64,000 nt of DNA from Azospirillum oleiclasticum (GCF_013423485.1 NZ_JABFFR010000001.1:310001-374000), one strand, 5' to 3'. Positions 1 to 8,466 are shown, numbered from the stretch's first letter. The notes: a model not told the origin generated them from the letters alone. A program made the numbers and translations.

Positions 1-505
1 CTGGAGCCGGAGCCGTCCTCCGTCACCAGCCTGGAGCCGCTGCCGTCCTCCGTCGCCACCCTGAAGCCGGAGCCGTCCTCCGTCGGGGGCCTGGAGCCGG
101 AGCGCCCTCCGGCGCTGGCCTGGAGCCGGAGCGCCCTCCGTCACCAGCCTGAAGCCGGAGCCGTCCTCCGTCCTCCGTCGCCGGCCTGGAGCCGCCCTCC
201 GTCGCCACCCTGAAGCCGGAGCCGTCCTCCGCCGGTGGCGCTGGAGCCGCTGCCGTCCTCCGTCACCAGCCTGGAGCCGGAGCGCCCTCCGTCGGTGGCC
301 TGAAGCCGGAGCCGTCCTCCGTCGCCGGCCTGGAGCCGCCCTCCGGCGGTGGCCTGAAGCCGGAGCCGTCCTCCGTCCTCCGTCGCCGGCCTGGAGCCGC
401 CCTCCGGCGGTGGCCTGAAGCCGGAGCCGTCCTCCGTCCTCCGTCGCCGGCCTGGAGCCGCCCTTCGCCGGTGGCGCTGGAGCCGGAGCCGTCCTTCGCC
501 GGCGG
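1..505. repeat. Degenerate GC-rich tandem repeat array (minisatellite-like)
   Basis: About 17 head-to-tail units begin with CTGGAGCCG or CTGAAGCCG. The basic unit is 30 bases; shorter (24-25, 29) and longer (31, 37) units come from loss of an internal 6-base block or duplication of TCCTCCG. From about 149 a higher-order pattern of a 37-base unit followed by a 24-base unit (61 in all) recurs at 149-209, 354-414 and 415-476. The array starts at the window edge, so its full length is unknown. Mixed unit lengths that are not multiples of three break every reading frame, which argues against a coding repeat. The first 90 bases could in frame encode LEPEPSSV-type decapeptides, but a stop follows at 211-213. 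There are no spacers as in CRISPR. Confidence 0.9.
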
Positions 506-823
506 TTTGAGCGGCGTGATTTTCCATAATCACAAGACGACATACCCGGATCGACGCCACGTCGGTGGGGCATGTGGACCATTTGCGGCAAACCGTACCG
601 CTCGGTTCGGCTTTCCGTCCTCTCAGTGAAAGCTATAACGACTCGGGCGAGGCGACCGAGAAGCCGTTTCGCCTCTCGTTGAGAGTGAATACCGGGTCGG
701 CGTTGGTCGCGCTGGACCGCACAAGCGCCGCGATCTACCTTGCGCCCCGGATTAGGCGCGTTCGAGTGGAGCGCGTAGGCTGGAACGCACATATTTCGCA
801 CATAATCGACCAAGGCGGGACAC
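506..823. other. Stretch without a credible gene
   Basis: Between the array and the first gene I see no convincing coding sequence. A 90-codon open frame at 565-837 lacks a ribosome-binding site, overlaps the HAD start and resembles no family I recognise. The only structure noticed is a small dyad at 516-533 (GTGATT, six-base loop, AATCAC) just after the array. Promoter elements for the HAD gene presumably lie in the last 150 bases but none is clear. Confidence 0.5.
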
Positions 824-1507
824 GTGGGCGACCCTAACCAGTTGAAATTGGCCCTGTTCGACTGTGACGGCACGCTGGTGGACAGCCAGCACAGCATCGT
901 CGCCTGCATGACGGCCGCTTGGGAGGCGCACGGGCTGGGCGTGCCCGATCCGCTGGAGGTGCGGCGGATGGTCGGGTTGCCGCTGGTGGAGGGGGTGGCG
1001 CTGCTGCGCCCGGATCTCGACCGCGCCATGCAGATCCGGGTGGCCGAGAGCTACCGGGACGCCTTCGCCGCCATGCGGACGCAGGGGCTGTTGCAGGAGC
1101 CTCTGTACCGCGGCATCCGCGAGACGCTGGACGCGCTGGACGCGGCCGGCGTGCTGCTCGGCGTCGCCACCGGCAAGACCATGCGCGGCCTGCAGGGCGT
1201 GCTGGAGCGGCACGGGCTGACCGGGCGCTTCGTCACGCTCCAGACCGCCGACCGCGGACCGGGCAAGCCGGACCCGGCAATGGTGCACCGCGCGTTGGAG
1301 GAGGCTGGCGTCGATCGCCGCTCCACGGTGATGATCGGAGACACCACCTACGACATCCAGATGGCGCGCAACGCGCGGGTGGCGTCGGTGGGCGTCTCGT
1401 GGGGTTATCACGAGGTGCCGGAGCTGCTGGCGGCCGGGGCCGACCGCATCGTGCATCACGGCACGGATGTCGCCACCGCGGTGCTGGCGATTCTGGATGG
1501 GCATTGA
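824..1507 (+). CDS. HAD-family hydrolase, phosphoglycolate phosphatase-like
   Basis: A 227-residue cytoplasmic HAD-superfamily phosphatase. Motif I FDCDGT places the nucleophile at Asp13 and the acid/base at Asp15. Motif II is the Thr in VATGKT, motif III the Lys in GKPDPAM and motif IV the GDTTYD acidic pair. The insert between motif I and II is the helical cap of phosphoglycolate phosphatase/Gph-like enzymes; the substrate cannot be read from sequence. The start is GTG at 824, chosen because motif I follows at the normal distance. The ATP12 gene starts 18 bases downstream on the same strand, and HAD-ATP12 is a common alphaproteobacterial pair, so the two are probably co-transcribed. Confidence 0.9.
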   Translation: MGDPNQLKLALFDCDGTLVDSQHSIVACMTAAWEAHGLGVPDPLEVRRMVGLPLVEGVALLRPDLDRAMQIRVAESYRDAFAAMRTQGLLQEPLYRGIRETLDALDAAGVLLGVATGKTMRGLQGVLERHGLTGRFVTLQTADRGPGKPDPAMVHRALEEAGVDRRSTVMIGDTTYDIQMARNARVASVGVSWGYHEVPELLAAGADRIVHHGTDVATAVLAILDGH

Positions 1508-1525
1508 GGATCGGGCGGGCGGACG

Positions 1526-2227
1526 ATGAAGCGTGTCTACAAGACGGTGACCGTGCAGGTCGCCGATAACGATGGTTTCGAGGTGCGGCTGGACGGCCGC
1601 TCGCTGCGCAGCCCCGGCAAGAACGGCCTGTCGCTGCCGACGTGGGAGCTGGCCGCCGCCATCGCGGCGGAATGGGACGCCCAGGCGGTGGACGTGAACC
1701 CCAACACCATGCCGATGATGCAACTCGCCAGCACCGCGGTCGATCTGGTGGCGAAGAGCAGGGAGGCCTTTGTCGATGGCGTCGCCGCCTATGGCGGCAC
1801 GGACCTGCTCTGCTACCGCGCCGACCACCCGCGCGAGCTGGCGGAGCGGCAGGCCGCGCAGTGGCAGCCTCTGCTGGATTGGGCGACCCTGCAGTACGAC
1901 GCGGCGCTGTTGGTCCGCGTCGGGCTGATGCCGCACCCGCAGCCGGCCCACGCCACCCGCGCCCTGCGCCGCGCGGTGGAGCGGTATGACAACTGGATGC
2001 TCACGGCCCTGCAGTCGGCCACCGCCGCCAGCGGGTCGCTGGTGGTGGCGCTGGCGCTGATCGAGCGCAGGCTGGACGCGGCGGAGGCCTTCGAGGTCTC
2101 GCAACTGGACGAGACGTTCCAGATCGAGCAGTGGGGCGAGGACGCCGAGGCCACCAAACGCCGGGCGGCGTTGCGCGACGACATCCGCGCCGCCCGACGC
2201 TTCGCCGACCTGCTGCGGGCGGCATAG
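1526..2227 (+). CDS. ATP12-family F1-ATPase assembly chaperone
   Basis: A 233-residue protein of the ATP12 family, which in mitochondria binds the F1 alpha subunit during ATP synthase assembly; bacterial members occur mainly in alphaproteobacteria. The N-terminal part (FEVRLDGRSLRSPGK, then EWDAQ) and the later stretch GTDLLCYRADHP followed by W-x-P-L-L-DW are the family's hallmark segments. Length is normal for bacterial members. It lies 18 bases after the HAD phosphatase and is probably in the same transcript. No signal peptide is visible, in keeping with a cytoplasmic chaperone. The bacterial role is inferred from the family. Confidence 0.9.
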   Translation: MKRVYKTVTVQVADNDGFEVRLDGRSLRSPGKNGLSLPTWELAAAIAAEWDAQAVDVNPNTMPMMQLASTAVDLVAKSREAFVDGVAAYGGTDLLCYRADHPRELAERQAAQWQPLLDWATLQYDAALLVRVGLMPHPQPAHATRALRRAVERYDNWMLTALQSATAASGSLVVALALIERRLDAAEAFEVSQLDETFQIEQWGEDAEATKRRAALRDDIRAARRFADLLRAA

Positions 2228-2323
2228 CCGGCCACCGGAGCCGGGCGATTGGCCGGCTGTGCCTCCTCCGCGACCGTCGGTATACTGTCCTTCCAACCAA
2301 CGAATCGCCAACCGGGAGGAAGA

Positions 2324-2815
2324 ATGACCCAGGCCGACAGCCCCGCTATGACCGCCGCGGAGATGGAGACGCTGATCCGCGAGGGGGTGCCGCTGGCCGG
2401 CGGATTCGGGGTGGCGGTGACCGAGCTGGGGGTGGGGAGGGCCACGCTGCGCCTGCCCTACAAGGCGGATTTCGTGCGGCCGGGCGGCACGGTGACCGGG
2501 CCGGCCATGTTCGCGCTGGCCGACGTGGCGCTCTACGCCGCCGTGCTGTCGGTCATCGGGCGGGTGGAACTGGCCGTCACCACCAGCATGACCATCAACT
2601 TCCTGACCAAGCCGCCGCCCCGCGACCTGCGGGCCGAGGGGCGGCTGCTGAAATGCGGCAAGCGGCTGGCCTATGGTGAGGTGCTGATCTTCTCCGACGG
2701 CTCCGACGAGCCGGTGGCGCACGCCACCGGCACCTATTCGATTCCGCAGCATGCCCCTGTCACCATCGCGGTATCCGGATACCATGAATCGGATGCGCCA
2801 GAAAAAATCCAATGA
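2324..2815 (+). CDS. PaaI-like hotdog-fold thioesterase
   Basis: A 163-residue hotdog-fold protein of the PaaI/YdiI acyl-CoA thioesterase group. The segment with GGTVTGPAMFALADVALYA is the central helix region, whose Asp or Glu normally helps bind and hydrolyse the acyl-CoA thioester, and TTSMTINFL is the following strand. The ATG at 2324 is preceded by a good ribosome-binding site (GGGAGGAAGA). A longer in-frame reading from 2249 adds 25 residues with no family support, so the shorter start is preferred. The gene stands alone, 96 bases after the ATP12 gene. The acyl substrate is unknown. Confidence 0.88.
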   Translation: MTQADSPAMTAAEMETLIREGVPLAGGFGVAVTELGVGRATLRLPYKADFVRPGGTVTGPAMFALADVALYAAVLSVIGRVELAVTTSMTINFLTKPPPRDLRAEGRLLKCGKRLAYGEVLIFSDGSDEPVAHATGTYSIPQHAPVTIAVSGYHESDAPEKIQ

Positions 2816-2834
2816 AATCAATGCGTATTCCTGT

Positions 2835-2852
2835 GCGGTATAATTTTACCGC
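2835..2852 (+). terminator. Possible hairpin after the thioesterase gene
   Basis: GCGGTA (2835-2840) and TACCGC (2847-2852) form a perfect 6-bp stem around the loop TAATTT, 20 bases after the thioesterase stop. There is no T-run directly after it, so it is a weak terminator candidate. The loop region also contains TATAAT, so it might instead be part of the rplM promoter region. Confidence 0.35.
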
Positions 2853-2978
2853 TCATATAAGCAATTGATTTCAAAGGGCATTATTTCCGTTGACAGACCG
2901 TCCGGTGCACCGTACAAGAACCGCCGCTTCGGTGCCGCGGATTCGGCGGCCGGCCGATCCGTATTGACCTGAACGAGT

Positions 2979-3449
2979 ATGGCGATGAAGACCTTCAATC
3001 TGAAGCCGACCGACATCGACAAGAAGTGGATTCTCGTCGATGCCGACGGTGTGGTGCTCGGCCGCCTTGCCGCCACGCTGGCGAACATCCTGCGCGGCAA
3101 GAACAAGCCGACCTTCACCCCGCACATGGATTGCGGCGATCATGTGATCGTCGTGAACGCGGAGAAGGTGAAGCTCACCGGCAACAAGCGCCGCGACGAC
3201 AAGTTCTACTGGCACACCGGCTATCCCGGCGGCATCAAGGAGCGGTCGAAGGGCCAGATCCTCGACGGCCGCTTCCCGGAGCGGGTCATCATGAAGGCCG
3301 TGGAGCGCATGGTTCCGCGCGGTCCGCTCGGCCGCAAGCAGATGACCCACCTCAAGGTCTACAAGGGCCCGGCCCACCCGCACGAGGCGCAGCAGCCCTC
3401 CGTGCTGGACTTCGCCGCCCTGAACCCGAAGAACAAGCGGAGCGCCTAA
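2979..3449 (+). CDS. rplM: 50S ribosomal protein L13
   Basis: A 156-residue ribosomal protein L13 of the large subunit, an early-assembling 23S rRNA binder. The opening [15 protein letters not shown], the segment [17 protein letters not shown], and the late [13 protein letters not shown] are all typical of the family. ATG codons occur at 2979 and 2985; the second gives the usual MKTF start, so the true protein may be two residues shorter. rpsI follows after three bases, the universal L13-S9 operon. A GC-rich hairpin terminator ends the pair at 3983. Confidence 0.98.
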   Translation: MAMKTFNLKPTDIDKKWILVDADGVVLGRLAATLANILRGKNKPTFTPHMDCGDHVIVVNAEKVKLTGNKRRDDKFYWHTGYPGGIKERSKGQILDGRFPERVIMKAVERMVPRGPLGRKQMTHLKVYKGPAHPHEAQQPSVLDFAALNPKNKRSA

Positions 3450-3452
3450 CCC

Positions 3453-3947
3453 ATGGCCCAGGTCACCACCACCCTCACCAGCCTGAAGGACCTGCCGGGT
3501 GCGGCCACCGCCGGGACTGCTCCGGCGTCGGAGGCCGTGGCGCAGCCGAAGATCGGTGCCGACGGGCGCGCCTACGCCACCGGCAAGCGCAAGGACGCGG
3601 TCGCCCGCGTGTGGATCAAGCCGGGTTCCGGCAAGATCACCGTGAACGACCGCGCCATCGAGGTCTATTTTGCGCGCCCCGTGCTGCGCATGATGATCAA
3701 CCAGCCCTTTGAGATCGCGGCGCGCGAGAACCAGTACGACGTGCTGGTCACCGTCAACGGCGGTGGCCTGTCCGGTCAGGCGGGTGCGGTCCGTCACGGC
3801 ATCTCCAAGGCGCTGACCTACTTCGAGCCGACCCTGCGTCCGCCGCTGAAGGCCGCCGGGTTCCTGACCCGCGACGCCCGCGTCGTGGAGCGCAAGAAGT
3901 ACGGCCGCGCCAAGGCGCGCCGCAGCTTCCAGTTCTCCAAGCGCTGA
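3453..3947 (+). CDS. rpsI: 30S ribosomal protein S9
   Basis: A 164-residue ribosomal protein S9. The conserved body starts near residue 42 ([14 protein letters not shown]) and the protein ends in the basic tail [10 protein letters not shown], whose terminal Lys-Arg reaches the P-site tRNA. The first 40 residues form an Ala/Thr/Pro-rich N-terminal extension longer than in E. coli but usual in alphaproteobacteria. It is translated from the rplM transcript, three bases downstream, and is followed by a strong hairpin. Confidence 0.98.
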   Translation: MAQVTTTLTSLKDLPGAATAGTAPASEAVAQPKIGADGRAYATGKRKDAVARVWIKPGSGKITVNDRAIEVYFARPVLRMMINQPFEIAARENQYDVLVTVNGGGLSGQAGAVRHGISKALTYFEPTLRPPLKAAGFLTRDARVVERKKYGRAKARRSFQFSKR

Positions 3948-3982
3948 CCCGCGGTCGACCCCGTATCGTTCTTCGAGTATGG

Positions 3983-4016
3983 AAGGGGCGTCCCGCAAGG
4001 GGCGCCCCTTTCGTTT
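3983..4016 (+). terminator. Intrinsic terminator of rplM-rpsI
   Basis: AAGGGGCG (3983-3990) pairs with CGCCCCTT (4003-4010), giving an 8-bp GC-rich stem with a 12-base loop, followed by TCGTTT. It lies 35 bases after the rpsI stop and just before the argC leader. Confidence 0.8.
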
Positions 4017-4063
4017 GTGCACACCTCCGCTTGTCCGACACGCCTTTTTGGGGAAATCCGTCC

Positions 4064-5116
4064 ATGGCCGACGTCACGACCAAGATCCGCACCGGCATCC
4101 TCGGCGCCTCCGGCTACACCGGCGCGGAACTGCTGCGCCTCCTGCTGCGCCACCCCGCGGTGGAGATCGGCGCGCTGACCGCCGAGCGTCAGGCCGGCAA
4201 GCCGATGGGCGAGGTCTTCCCCCATCTCGGCCGGCTGGGTCTGCCCGACCTCGTGAAGATCGAGGATGTGTCGTGGGACAAGCTCGACCTCGTCTTCTGC
4301 GCCCTGCCGCATGGCACCACGCAGGAGATCGTGGCCGGGTTGCCGCGCAATTTGCGGGTGGTGGACCTGTCCGCCGATTTCCGGCTGACCGAGCCGGAGG
4401 AGTACAAGACCTGGTACGGGCATGAGCACCGGGCGCAGGATCTCCAGAAGGAGGTCGCCTACGGTCTCACCGAACTGAACCGGCAGGGCGTGCGCAAGGC
4501 GCGCGTGGTCGCCAATCCCGGCTGCTACCCGACCTCCGCGCTGCTGCCGCTGATGCCGCTGCTGCTCGACAACCTGATCGAGCCGGGTGGGATCATCATC
4601 GACGCCAAGTCCGGTGTATCCGGCGCCGGCCGCGACGCCAAGCAGGCCAACCTCTTCACCGAGGTGTCGGAGGGCTTCAACGCCTATGGCGTCGGCCACC
4701 ACCGCCACATGCCGGAGATCGAGCAGGAGCTGCGGCTGGCCGCCGGCCGCCCGGTCACCGTGTCCTTCACGCCGCATCTGGTGCCGATGAACCGCGGCAT
4801 GCTGGCGACCATCTACGTGAAGATGGCCGACGGCGTGACCGCCGACGACCTGCGTGCCGCGCTGACCGCCCGCTACGAGGGCGAGGCGTTCGTCGGTGTC
4901 ACCCCGGCCGGCGTGGTGCCGGCGACCCGGCACGTCCGCGGCTCCAACCACTGCCTGATCGGCGTGGTCCCCGACCGCACGCCGCGCGGGGCGATCCTGG
5001 TGTCGGTCATCGACAACCTCGTCAAGGGTGCCTCGGGCCAGGCGGTGCAGAACATGAACGTGATGCTGGGACTCGGCGAGACGACCGGGATCGACGGCGT
5101 GGCCATGTTCCCATGA
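4064..5116 (+). CDS. argC: N-acetyl-gamma-glutamyl-phosphate reductase
   Basis: A 350-residue enzyme that reduces N-acetylglutamyl phosphate to the semialdehyde with NADPH, the third step of arginine synthesis. The dinucleotide-binding motif GASGYTGAELLRLL is at the N-terminus, the catalytic cysteine is Cys154 in NPGCYPTS, and the histidine-rich segment GVGHHRHMPEI is conserved in the family. The ATG at 4064 is preceded by GGGGAAAT; an in-frame TTG at 4031 would add 11 unsupported residues. Length matches the standard type 1 ArgC. Placement after rplM-rpsI is common in Rhodospirillales. The carbonic anhydrase gene follows after 24 bases, probably in the same transcript. Confidence 0.97.
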   Translation: MADVTTKIRTGILGASGYTGAELLRLLLRHPAVEIGALTAERQAGKPMGEVFPHLGRLGLPDLVKIEDVSWDKLDLVFCALPHGTTQEIVAGLPRNLRVVDLSADFRLTEPEEYKTWYGHEHRAQDLQKEVAYGLTELNRQGVRKARVVANPGCYPTSALLPLMPLLLDNLIEPGGIIIDAKSGVSGAGRDAKQANLFTEVSEGFNAYGVGHHRHMPEIEQELRLAAGRPVTVSFTPHLVPMNRGMLATIYVKMADGVTADDLRAALTARYEGEAFVGVTPAGVVPATRHVRGSNHCLIGVVPDRTPRGAILVSVIDNLVKGASGQAVQNMNVMLGLGETTGIDGVAMFP

Positions 5117-5146
5117 GGATGTTCCCGTGAGGATGGTTCCATGACG
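5105..5146 (+). repeat. Three 14-base tandem units spanning argC stop and next start
   Basis: ATGTTCCCATGAGG (5105-5118), ATGTTCCCGTGAGG (5119-5132) and ATGGTTCCATGACG (5133-5146) follow each other directly. The first holds the argC stop, the second supplies the GAGG ribosome-binding site, and the third holds the carbonic anhydrase start at 5141. It looks like a local duplication that built the junction. Confidence 0.75.
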
Positions 5147-5659
5147 GGTGTGATCCTGCCCTTCCAGGGCGTGCTGCCGACCATCGACCCGACGGCCTTC
5201 ATCGCCCACACCGCGGCGGTCATCGGCGATGTGGTGATCGGGCCGGAGTCGAGCGTTTGGTATGGCTGCACGCTGCGCGGCGACGTGAACGAAATCCGCG
5301 TCGGCGCCCGCACCAACATCCAGGACGGCACCGTCGTCCATGTGTCGAAGCGGGGGCAGGGCACCTACATCGGCGACGACATCACCATCGGGCACATGGC
5401 GCTGATCCATGCCTGCACGCTCGAATCGGGCTGCTTCATCGGCATGAAGGCCTGCGTGATGGACGGTGCCGTTGTCGAGTCGGGGGCGATGGTGGCCGCT
5501 GGTGCCCTTGTCACCCCCGGCAAGCGGGTGAAGTCCGGTCAACTGTGGGCCGGATCGCCCGCCCGGGCCATCCGCGAGCTCACCGAAGAGGATCTGGCGC
5601 CCTTTTCGGTGCTGTCCGGCGGTTATGTGGAACTGGCGCAGGTCTACAGGAAAGCGTAA
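5141..5659 (+). CDS. Gamma-carbonic anhydrase family protein (left-handed beta-helix)
   Basis: A 172-residue hexapeptide-repeat protein of the gamma-carbonic anhydrase/YrdA-PaaY group. Repeats of the [LIV]-G-x-x-x type build the beta-helix from about residue 20 to 140. The metal-ligand histidines are present: one in GTVVHV and two five residues apart in IGHMALIH. Known relatives hydrate CO2 or are inactive zinc proteins, so activity is not certain. The ATG at 5141 has GAGGA upstream. It follows argC by 24 bases and probably shares its transcript; no functional link to arginine synthesis is evident. Confidence 0.9.
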   Translation: MTGVILPFQGVLPTIDPTAFIAHTAAVIGDVVIGPESSVWYGCTLRGDVNEIRVGARTNIQDGTVVHVSKRGQGTYIGDDITIGHMALIHACTLESGCFIGMKACVMDGAVVESGAMVAAGALVTPGKRVKSGQLWAGSPARAIRELTEEDLAPFSVLSGGYVELAQVYRKA

Positions 5660-5879
5660 GCTCGACGACGACTCGCCGTGGTCCAACCGACCGTGGCTTT
5701 TCGGTCGCTCATGCCGCAAAAACGCAACGGCGACCACCGGAAAGGCGCCCGGAACATGGATTTTGCCAGCGTGTTTGGGAATAGTGTGAGGTATGGTGCT
5801 CGTTGATTGCGGCGCCAGCGCCGGAGTGCGACCTTCGCACGCACCGCCGCATTCGAGGGATCTCGGAGGGAGTCGTTAC

Positions 5880-6473
5880 ATGAATATGCACATTCGTTCT
5901 GCTTTGGCCGCCACCGCCGTTCTGGTCGCGGGCGGTCTCCTCACCGCCGTCCCGGCCGCCGCTCAGGAGAAGAGCTTCAACGGCTGGTGCAACCCGGTCA
6001 TGACGTCCAAGGGCTGGGGCGACACGTCCGTCACCAGCGCCGGTGGCGTGCCGGTCATCCATGCCGGCTCCTACGCCTGCCAGACCGCGGCCGCCCCGGC
6101 GGCTCCGTCGGCGGCGCGCCCGCAGACCGAATACCTGGTCTTCTTCGACTGGGATCGGGCCAACATCACCCCGGCCGCCGAGCGCACCATCGGCGACGCG
6201 GTCACCGCCTGGGGCCGTGGCGCGACCACGAAGATCCACGTCGTCGGCCACACCGACACGTCGGGCTCGCCCGCCTACAACCAGCGTCTGTCCATGCGCC
6301 GCGCCGAGGCCGTGAAGCAGCGTCTGGTGGCCCTGGGCCTGCCGGCCGCCAACGTCACCACCGAGGGCAAGGGTGAGACCCAGCTCCTGGTGCAGACCGG
6401 CCCGAACGTGCGCGAGCCGTCCAACCGCCGTGCGCAGATCCTGAACCGCAGCGCCAGCGCTCCGTCGTCCTAA
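5880..6473 (+). CDS. OmpA-family outer-membrane/peptidoglycan-associated protein
   Basis: A 197-residue exported protein. A signal peptide ends near residue 28 (VPAAAQ). After a linker of about 50 residues containing GWCNPV, the C-terminal OmpA-like domain (about 80-190) begins with YLVFFDWDRANIT and carries the peptidoglycan-binding signature VVGHTDTSGSPAYN...LSMRRAEAV and the late NRRAQI. There is no N-terminal beta-barrel, so it resembles small periplasmic OmpA-domain proteins rather than full OmpA. The ATG at 5880 has GGAGGGAG upstream. It is a single gene, with a 220-base upstream region and a strong terminator at 6497. Confidence 0.92.
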   Translation: MNMHIRSALAATAVLVAGGLLTAVPAAAQEKSFNGWCNPVMTSKGWGDTSVTSAGGVPVIHAGSYACQTAAAPAAPSAARPQTEYLVFFDWDRANITPAAERTIGDAVTAWGRGATTKIHVVGHTDTSGSPAYNQRLSMRRAEAVKQRLVALGLPAANVTTEGKGETQLLVQTGPNVREPSNRRAQILNRSASAPSS

Positions 6474-6496
6474 GACGACCCGCGGTCCGGACCAGG

Positions 6497-6530
6497 AAAA
6501 GGCCCGGAGCTTCGGCTCCGGGCCTTTTTT
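6497..6530 (+). terminator. Strong intrinsic terminator of the OmpA-like gene
   Basis: GGCCCGGAGC (6501-6510), tetraloop TTCG and GCTCCGGGCC (6515-6524) form a perfect 10-bp stem preceded by AAAA and followed by TTTTTT. It is a textbook rho-independent terminator, and the A and T runs also allow some function in the other direction. Confidence 0.95.
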
Positions 6531-6565
6531 CTTTGGTGCGTGTCCGCATTGCGCCCCCCTCCCGA

Positions 6566-6628
6566 CCTCCCCCCATCTTCGACGGGGGGAGGGGACAAAA
6601 AAGCCCTCCCCCGCCAAGCGGGGGAGGG
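6566..6628. repeat. Two GC-rich hairpins between convergent genes
   Basis: CCTCCCCCC (6566-6574) pairs with GGGGGGAGG (6584-6592), and CCCTCCCCCGC (6604-6614) pairs with GCGGGGGAGGG (6618-6628) around a CAA loop. They lie between the OmpA-like gene (rightward) and phaC (leftward). This C/G-run palindrome style is typical of dispersed intergenic repeats in Azospirillum-type genomes, and the second hairpin probably also ends phaC transcription. Confidence 0.7.
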
Positions 6629-6663
6629 TTTGGGTGGGAGCCGGGTGCGGAAAGCTTGCTCGA

Positions 6664-8466
6664 TTACCCGATGCGCGTCTTCACATAAGCGCCCGGCGCC
6701 TCCTCGATCACCGGCAGGCCGCCCTTGGCCGGGTCGCGGGCTTCGACCTTGCCGCCGGCGAAGCCGCTCACCCATTTCTGCCACTCCGGCCACCAGGAGC
6801 CGGGGGTCTGCTGGGCGCCCTTCAGCCACTCGTCGGAGTTCTTGGGCAGCTTGGCGTTGGTCCAGTAACAGTATTTCTCGGCCGCCGGCGGGTTGACGAC
6901 ACCGGCGATGTGGCCGGAGGCGGCCAGCACGAACTTGTTCTTGCCGGAGAAGAGCTGGGTGCCAGCGTAGGTGGACTTCCACGGCGCGATGTGGTCCTCG
7001 CGGGTGGACAGGAAGAAGGTCGGCGTCTTGACCGCGCGCAGGTCGATCGGCACGCCGCCCAGCGTCACCCCGCCCGGCTGCGCCAGCAGGTTCCGCTGGT
7101 ACATGTTGCGCAGGTAGAAGCTGTGCATCGCCGCCGGCATGCGGGTCGAATCGCTGTTCCAGTACAGCAGGTCGAAGGGGAAGGGGTCCTTGCCGAGCAG
7201 ATAGTTGTTCACGACGAACGACCAGATCAGGTCGTTGGCCCGCAGCATGTTGAAGCTGGTGGCCATCTGCGAACCGTCGAGATAGCCCTTCTCGCCCATC
7301 ATCTTCTCGATGTGGGTGAGCTGCTCCTCGTCGATGAAGACGGACAGCTCGCCGGCCTCGGTGAAGTCCAGCATGGTCGTGAAGAAGGTGGCGGACTTGA
7401 TGCGGTCGTCGCCCTTGGTCGCCATGTAGGCCAGTGTGGAGCCCAGCAGCGTGCCACCCAGGCAGTAGCCGATGGCGTTCACCTCGCGCTCGCCGGTCTG
7501 CTTCTCGATGGCGTCCAGTGCCGCCAGCACGCCCTCGATCATGTAGTCTTCGAAGGACTTGGCGGCCAGCCGCTCGTCCGGGTTCACCCAGGACAGCATG
7601 AACAGCGTGTGGCCCTGGTCCACCGCCCACTTGATGAAGCTGTTCTTGGCGCGCAGGTCGAGGATGTAGAACTTGTTGATCCAGGGCGGCACGATCATCA
7701 GCGGCCGTTTCGCCACCTCGGCCGTGGTCGGCGTGTACTGGATGAGCTGGATCAGGTCGTTCTGGAAGACCACCGTGCCCGGCGTGACCGCGATGTTCTT
7801 GCCGACCTGGAAGGCGTCGTAATCGGTCATGGAGATGCGCAGCTCGCCCTTGCCGCGCTCCAGGTCCTTCAGCAGATGCTCGAGCCCCTTCACCAGGTTT
7901 TCGCCGCCCGTCTCGATGGTGGTGCGCAGCACCTCCGGGTTGGTCACGACGAAGTTGGACGGTGCCATCGCGTCCACGAACTGGCGGGTGTAGAAATCCA
8001 CCTTCTTGGCGGTGTGGTCGTCCAACCCGTCGACACCCTGCACGGTGGACTGCATCCAGCGGGCGGTCAGCAGGTAGGACTGCTTGATGAAGTCGAACAG
8101 CGTGTTCTCGTCCCAGGCGCTGTCCTTGAAACGGCGGTCGTCCTTGGCCGGCGCGATCACCGGGTTCGGGTCCTGCCCCATAAGGCGCTGGGTGGTGTGC
8201 TGCCACAGGGTCATGTAATCCTGCCACAGCGTGATCTGCGCCTTCATCAGCTTGGCCGGGTCCGCCATCATGCGGGCCGTCATCTCCAGGAAGGCGTGCC
8301 CGACGCCCATTGGATCGAGCGACGACGGCACGCTCTTCCCGTCCGCCGCTTGGCGCGACAGGAAGTCGGTGACGAGCCGCTGGCTCTGCTCGGCGATGCG
8401 CGTCATGGCGCGCGACATTTCCACCGGATCGGGAAGCTTCACGTCGGGGGCCTGCGGTTCGGCCAT
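6664..8466 (-). CDS. phaC: Class I poly(3-hydroxyalkanoate) synthase
   Basis: A 600-residue PHA synthase that polymerises hydroxyacyl-CoA on the surface of PHA granules. The lipase-like box is GYCLGG, with the catalytic cysteine near residue 335. The conserved Asp of STREDHIAPW and the histidine of SGHIAGVVNPP complete the triad. Conserved PWINKFYILDL and WNSDSTRMP segments are visible. Length fits class I enzymes that act without PhaE or PhaR subunits. The ATG at 8466 has AAGGA upstream on the minus strand. No phaA, phaB or phasin gene lies beside it. Confidence 0.97.
   Translation of the reverse strand: MAEPQAPDVKLPDPVEMSRAMTRIAEQSQRLVTDFLSRQAADGKSVPSSLDPMGVGHAFLEMTARMMADPAKLMKAQITLWQDYMTLWQHTTQRLMGQDPNPVIAPAKDDRRFKDSAWDENTLFDFIKQSYLLTARWMQSTVQGVDGLDDHTAKKVDFYTRQFVDAMAPSNFVVTNPEVLRTTIETGGENLVKGLEHLLKDLERGKGELRISMTDYDAFQVGKNIAVTPGTVVFQNDLIQLIQYTPTTAEVAKRPLMIVPPWINKFYILDLRAKNSFIKWAVDQGHTLFMLSWVNPDERLAAKSFEDYMIEGVLAALDAIEKQTGEREVNAIGYCLGGTLLGSTLAYMATKGDDRIKSATFFTTMLDFTEAGELSVFIDEEQLTHIEKMMGEKGYLDGSQMATSFNMLRANDLIWSFVVNNYLLGKDPFPFDLLYWNSDSTRMPAAMHSFYLRNMYQRNLLAQPGGVTLGGVPIDLRAVKTPTFFLSTREDHIAPWKSTYAGTQLFSGKNKFVLAASGHIAGVVNPPAAEKYCYWTNAKLPKNSDEWLKGAQQTPGSWWPEWQKWVSGFAGGKVEARDPAKGGLPVIEEAPGAYVKTRIG

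Noticed and set aside
1-505. CRISPR array
   Set aside because: Units are directly joined with graded sequence changes and there are no unique spacers of constant length.
141-560. Long open frame antisense to the repeat array
   Set aside because: It is an outcome of GC-rich repeats, has shifting repeat frames and no homologous domain or ribosome-binding site.
565-837. 90-codon open frame before the HAD gene
   Set aside because: No ribosome-binding site, no recognised family, and it overlaps the HAD start.
752-2821. 689-codon open frame on the minus strand
   Set aside because: It is antisense to three well-supported genes (HAD, ATP12, thioesterase) and is a GC-rich shadow.
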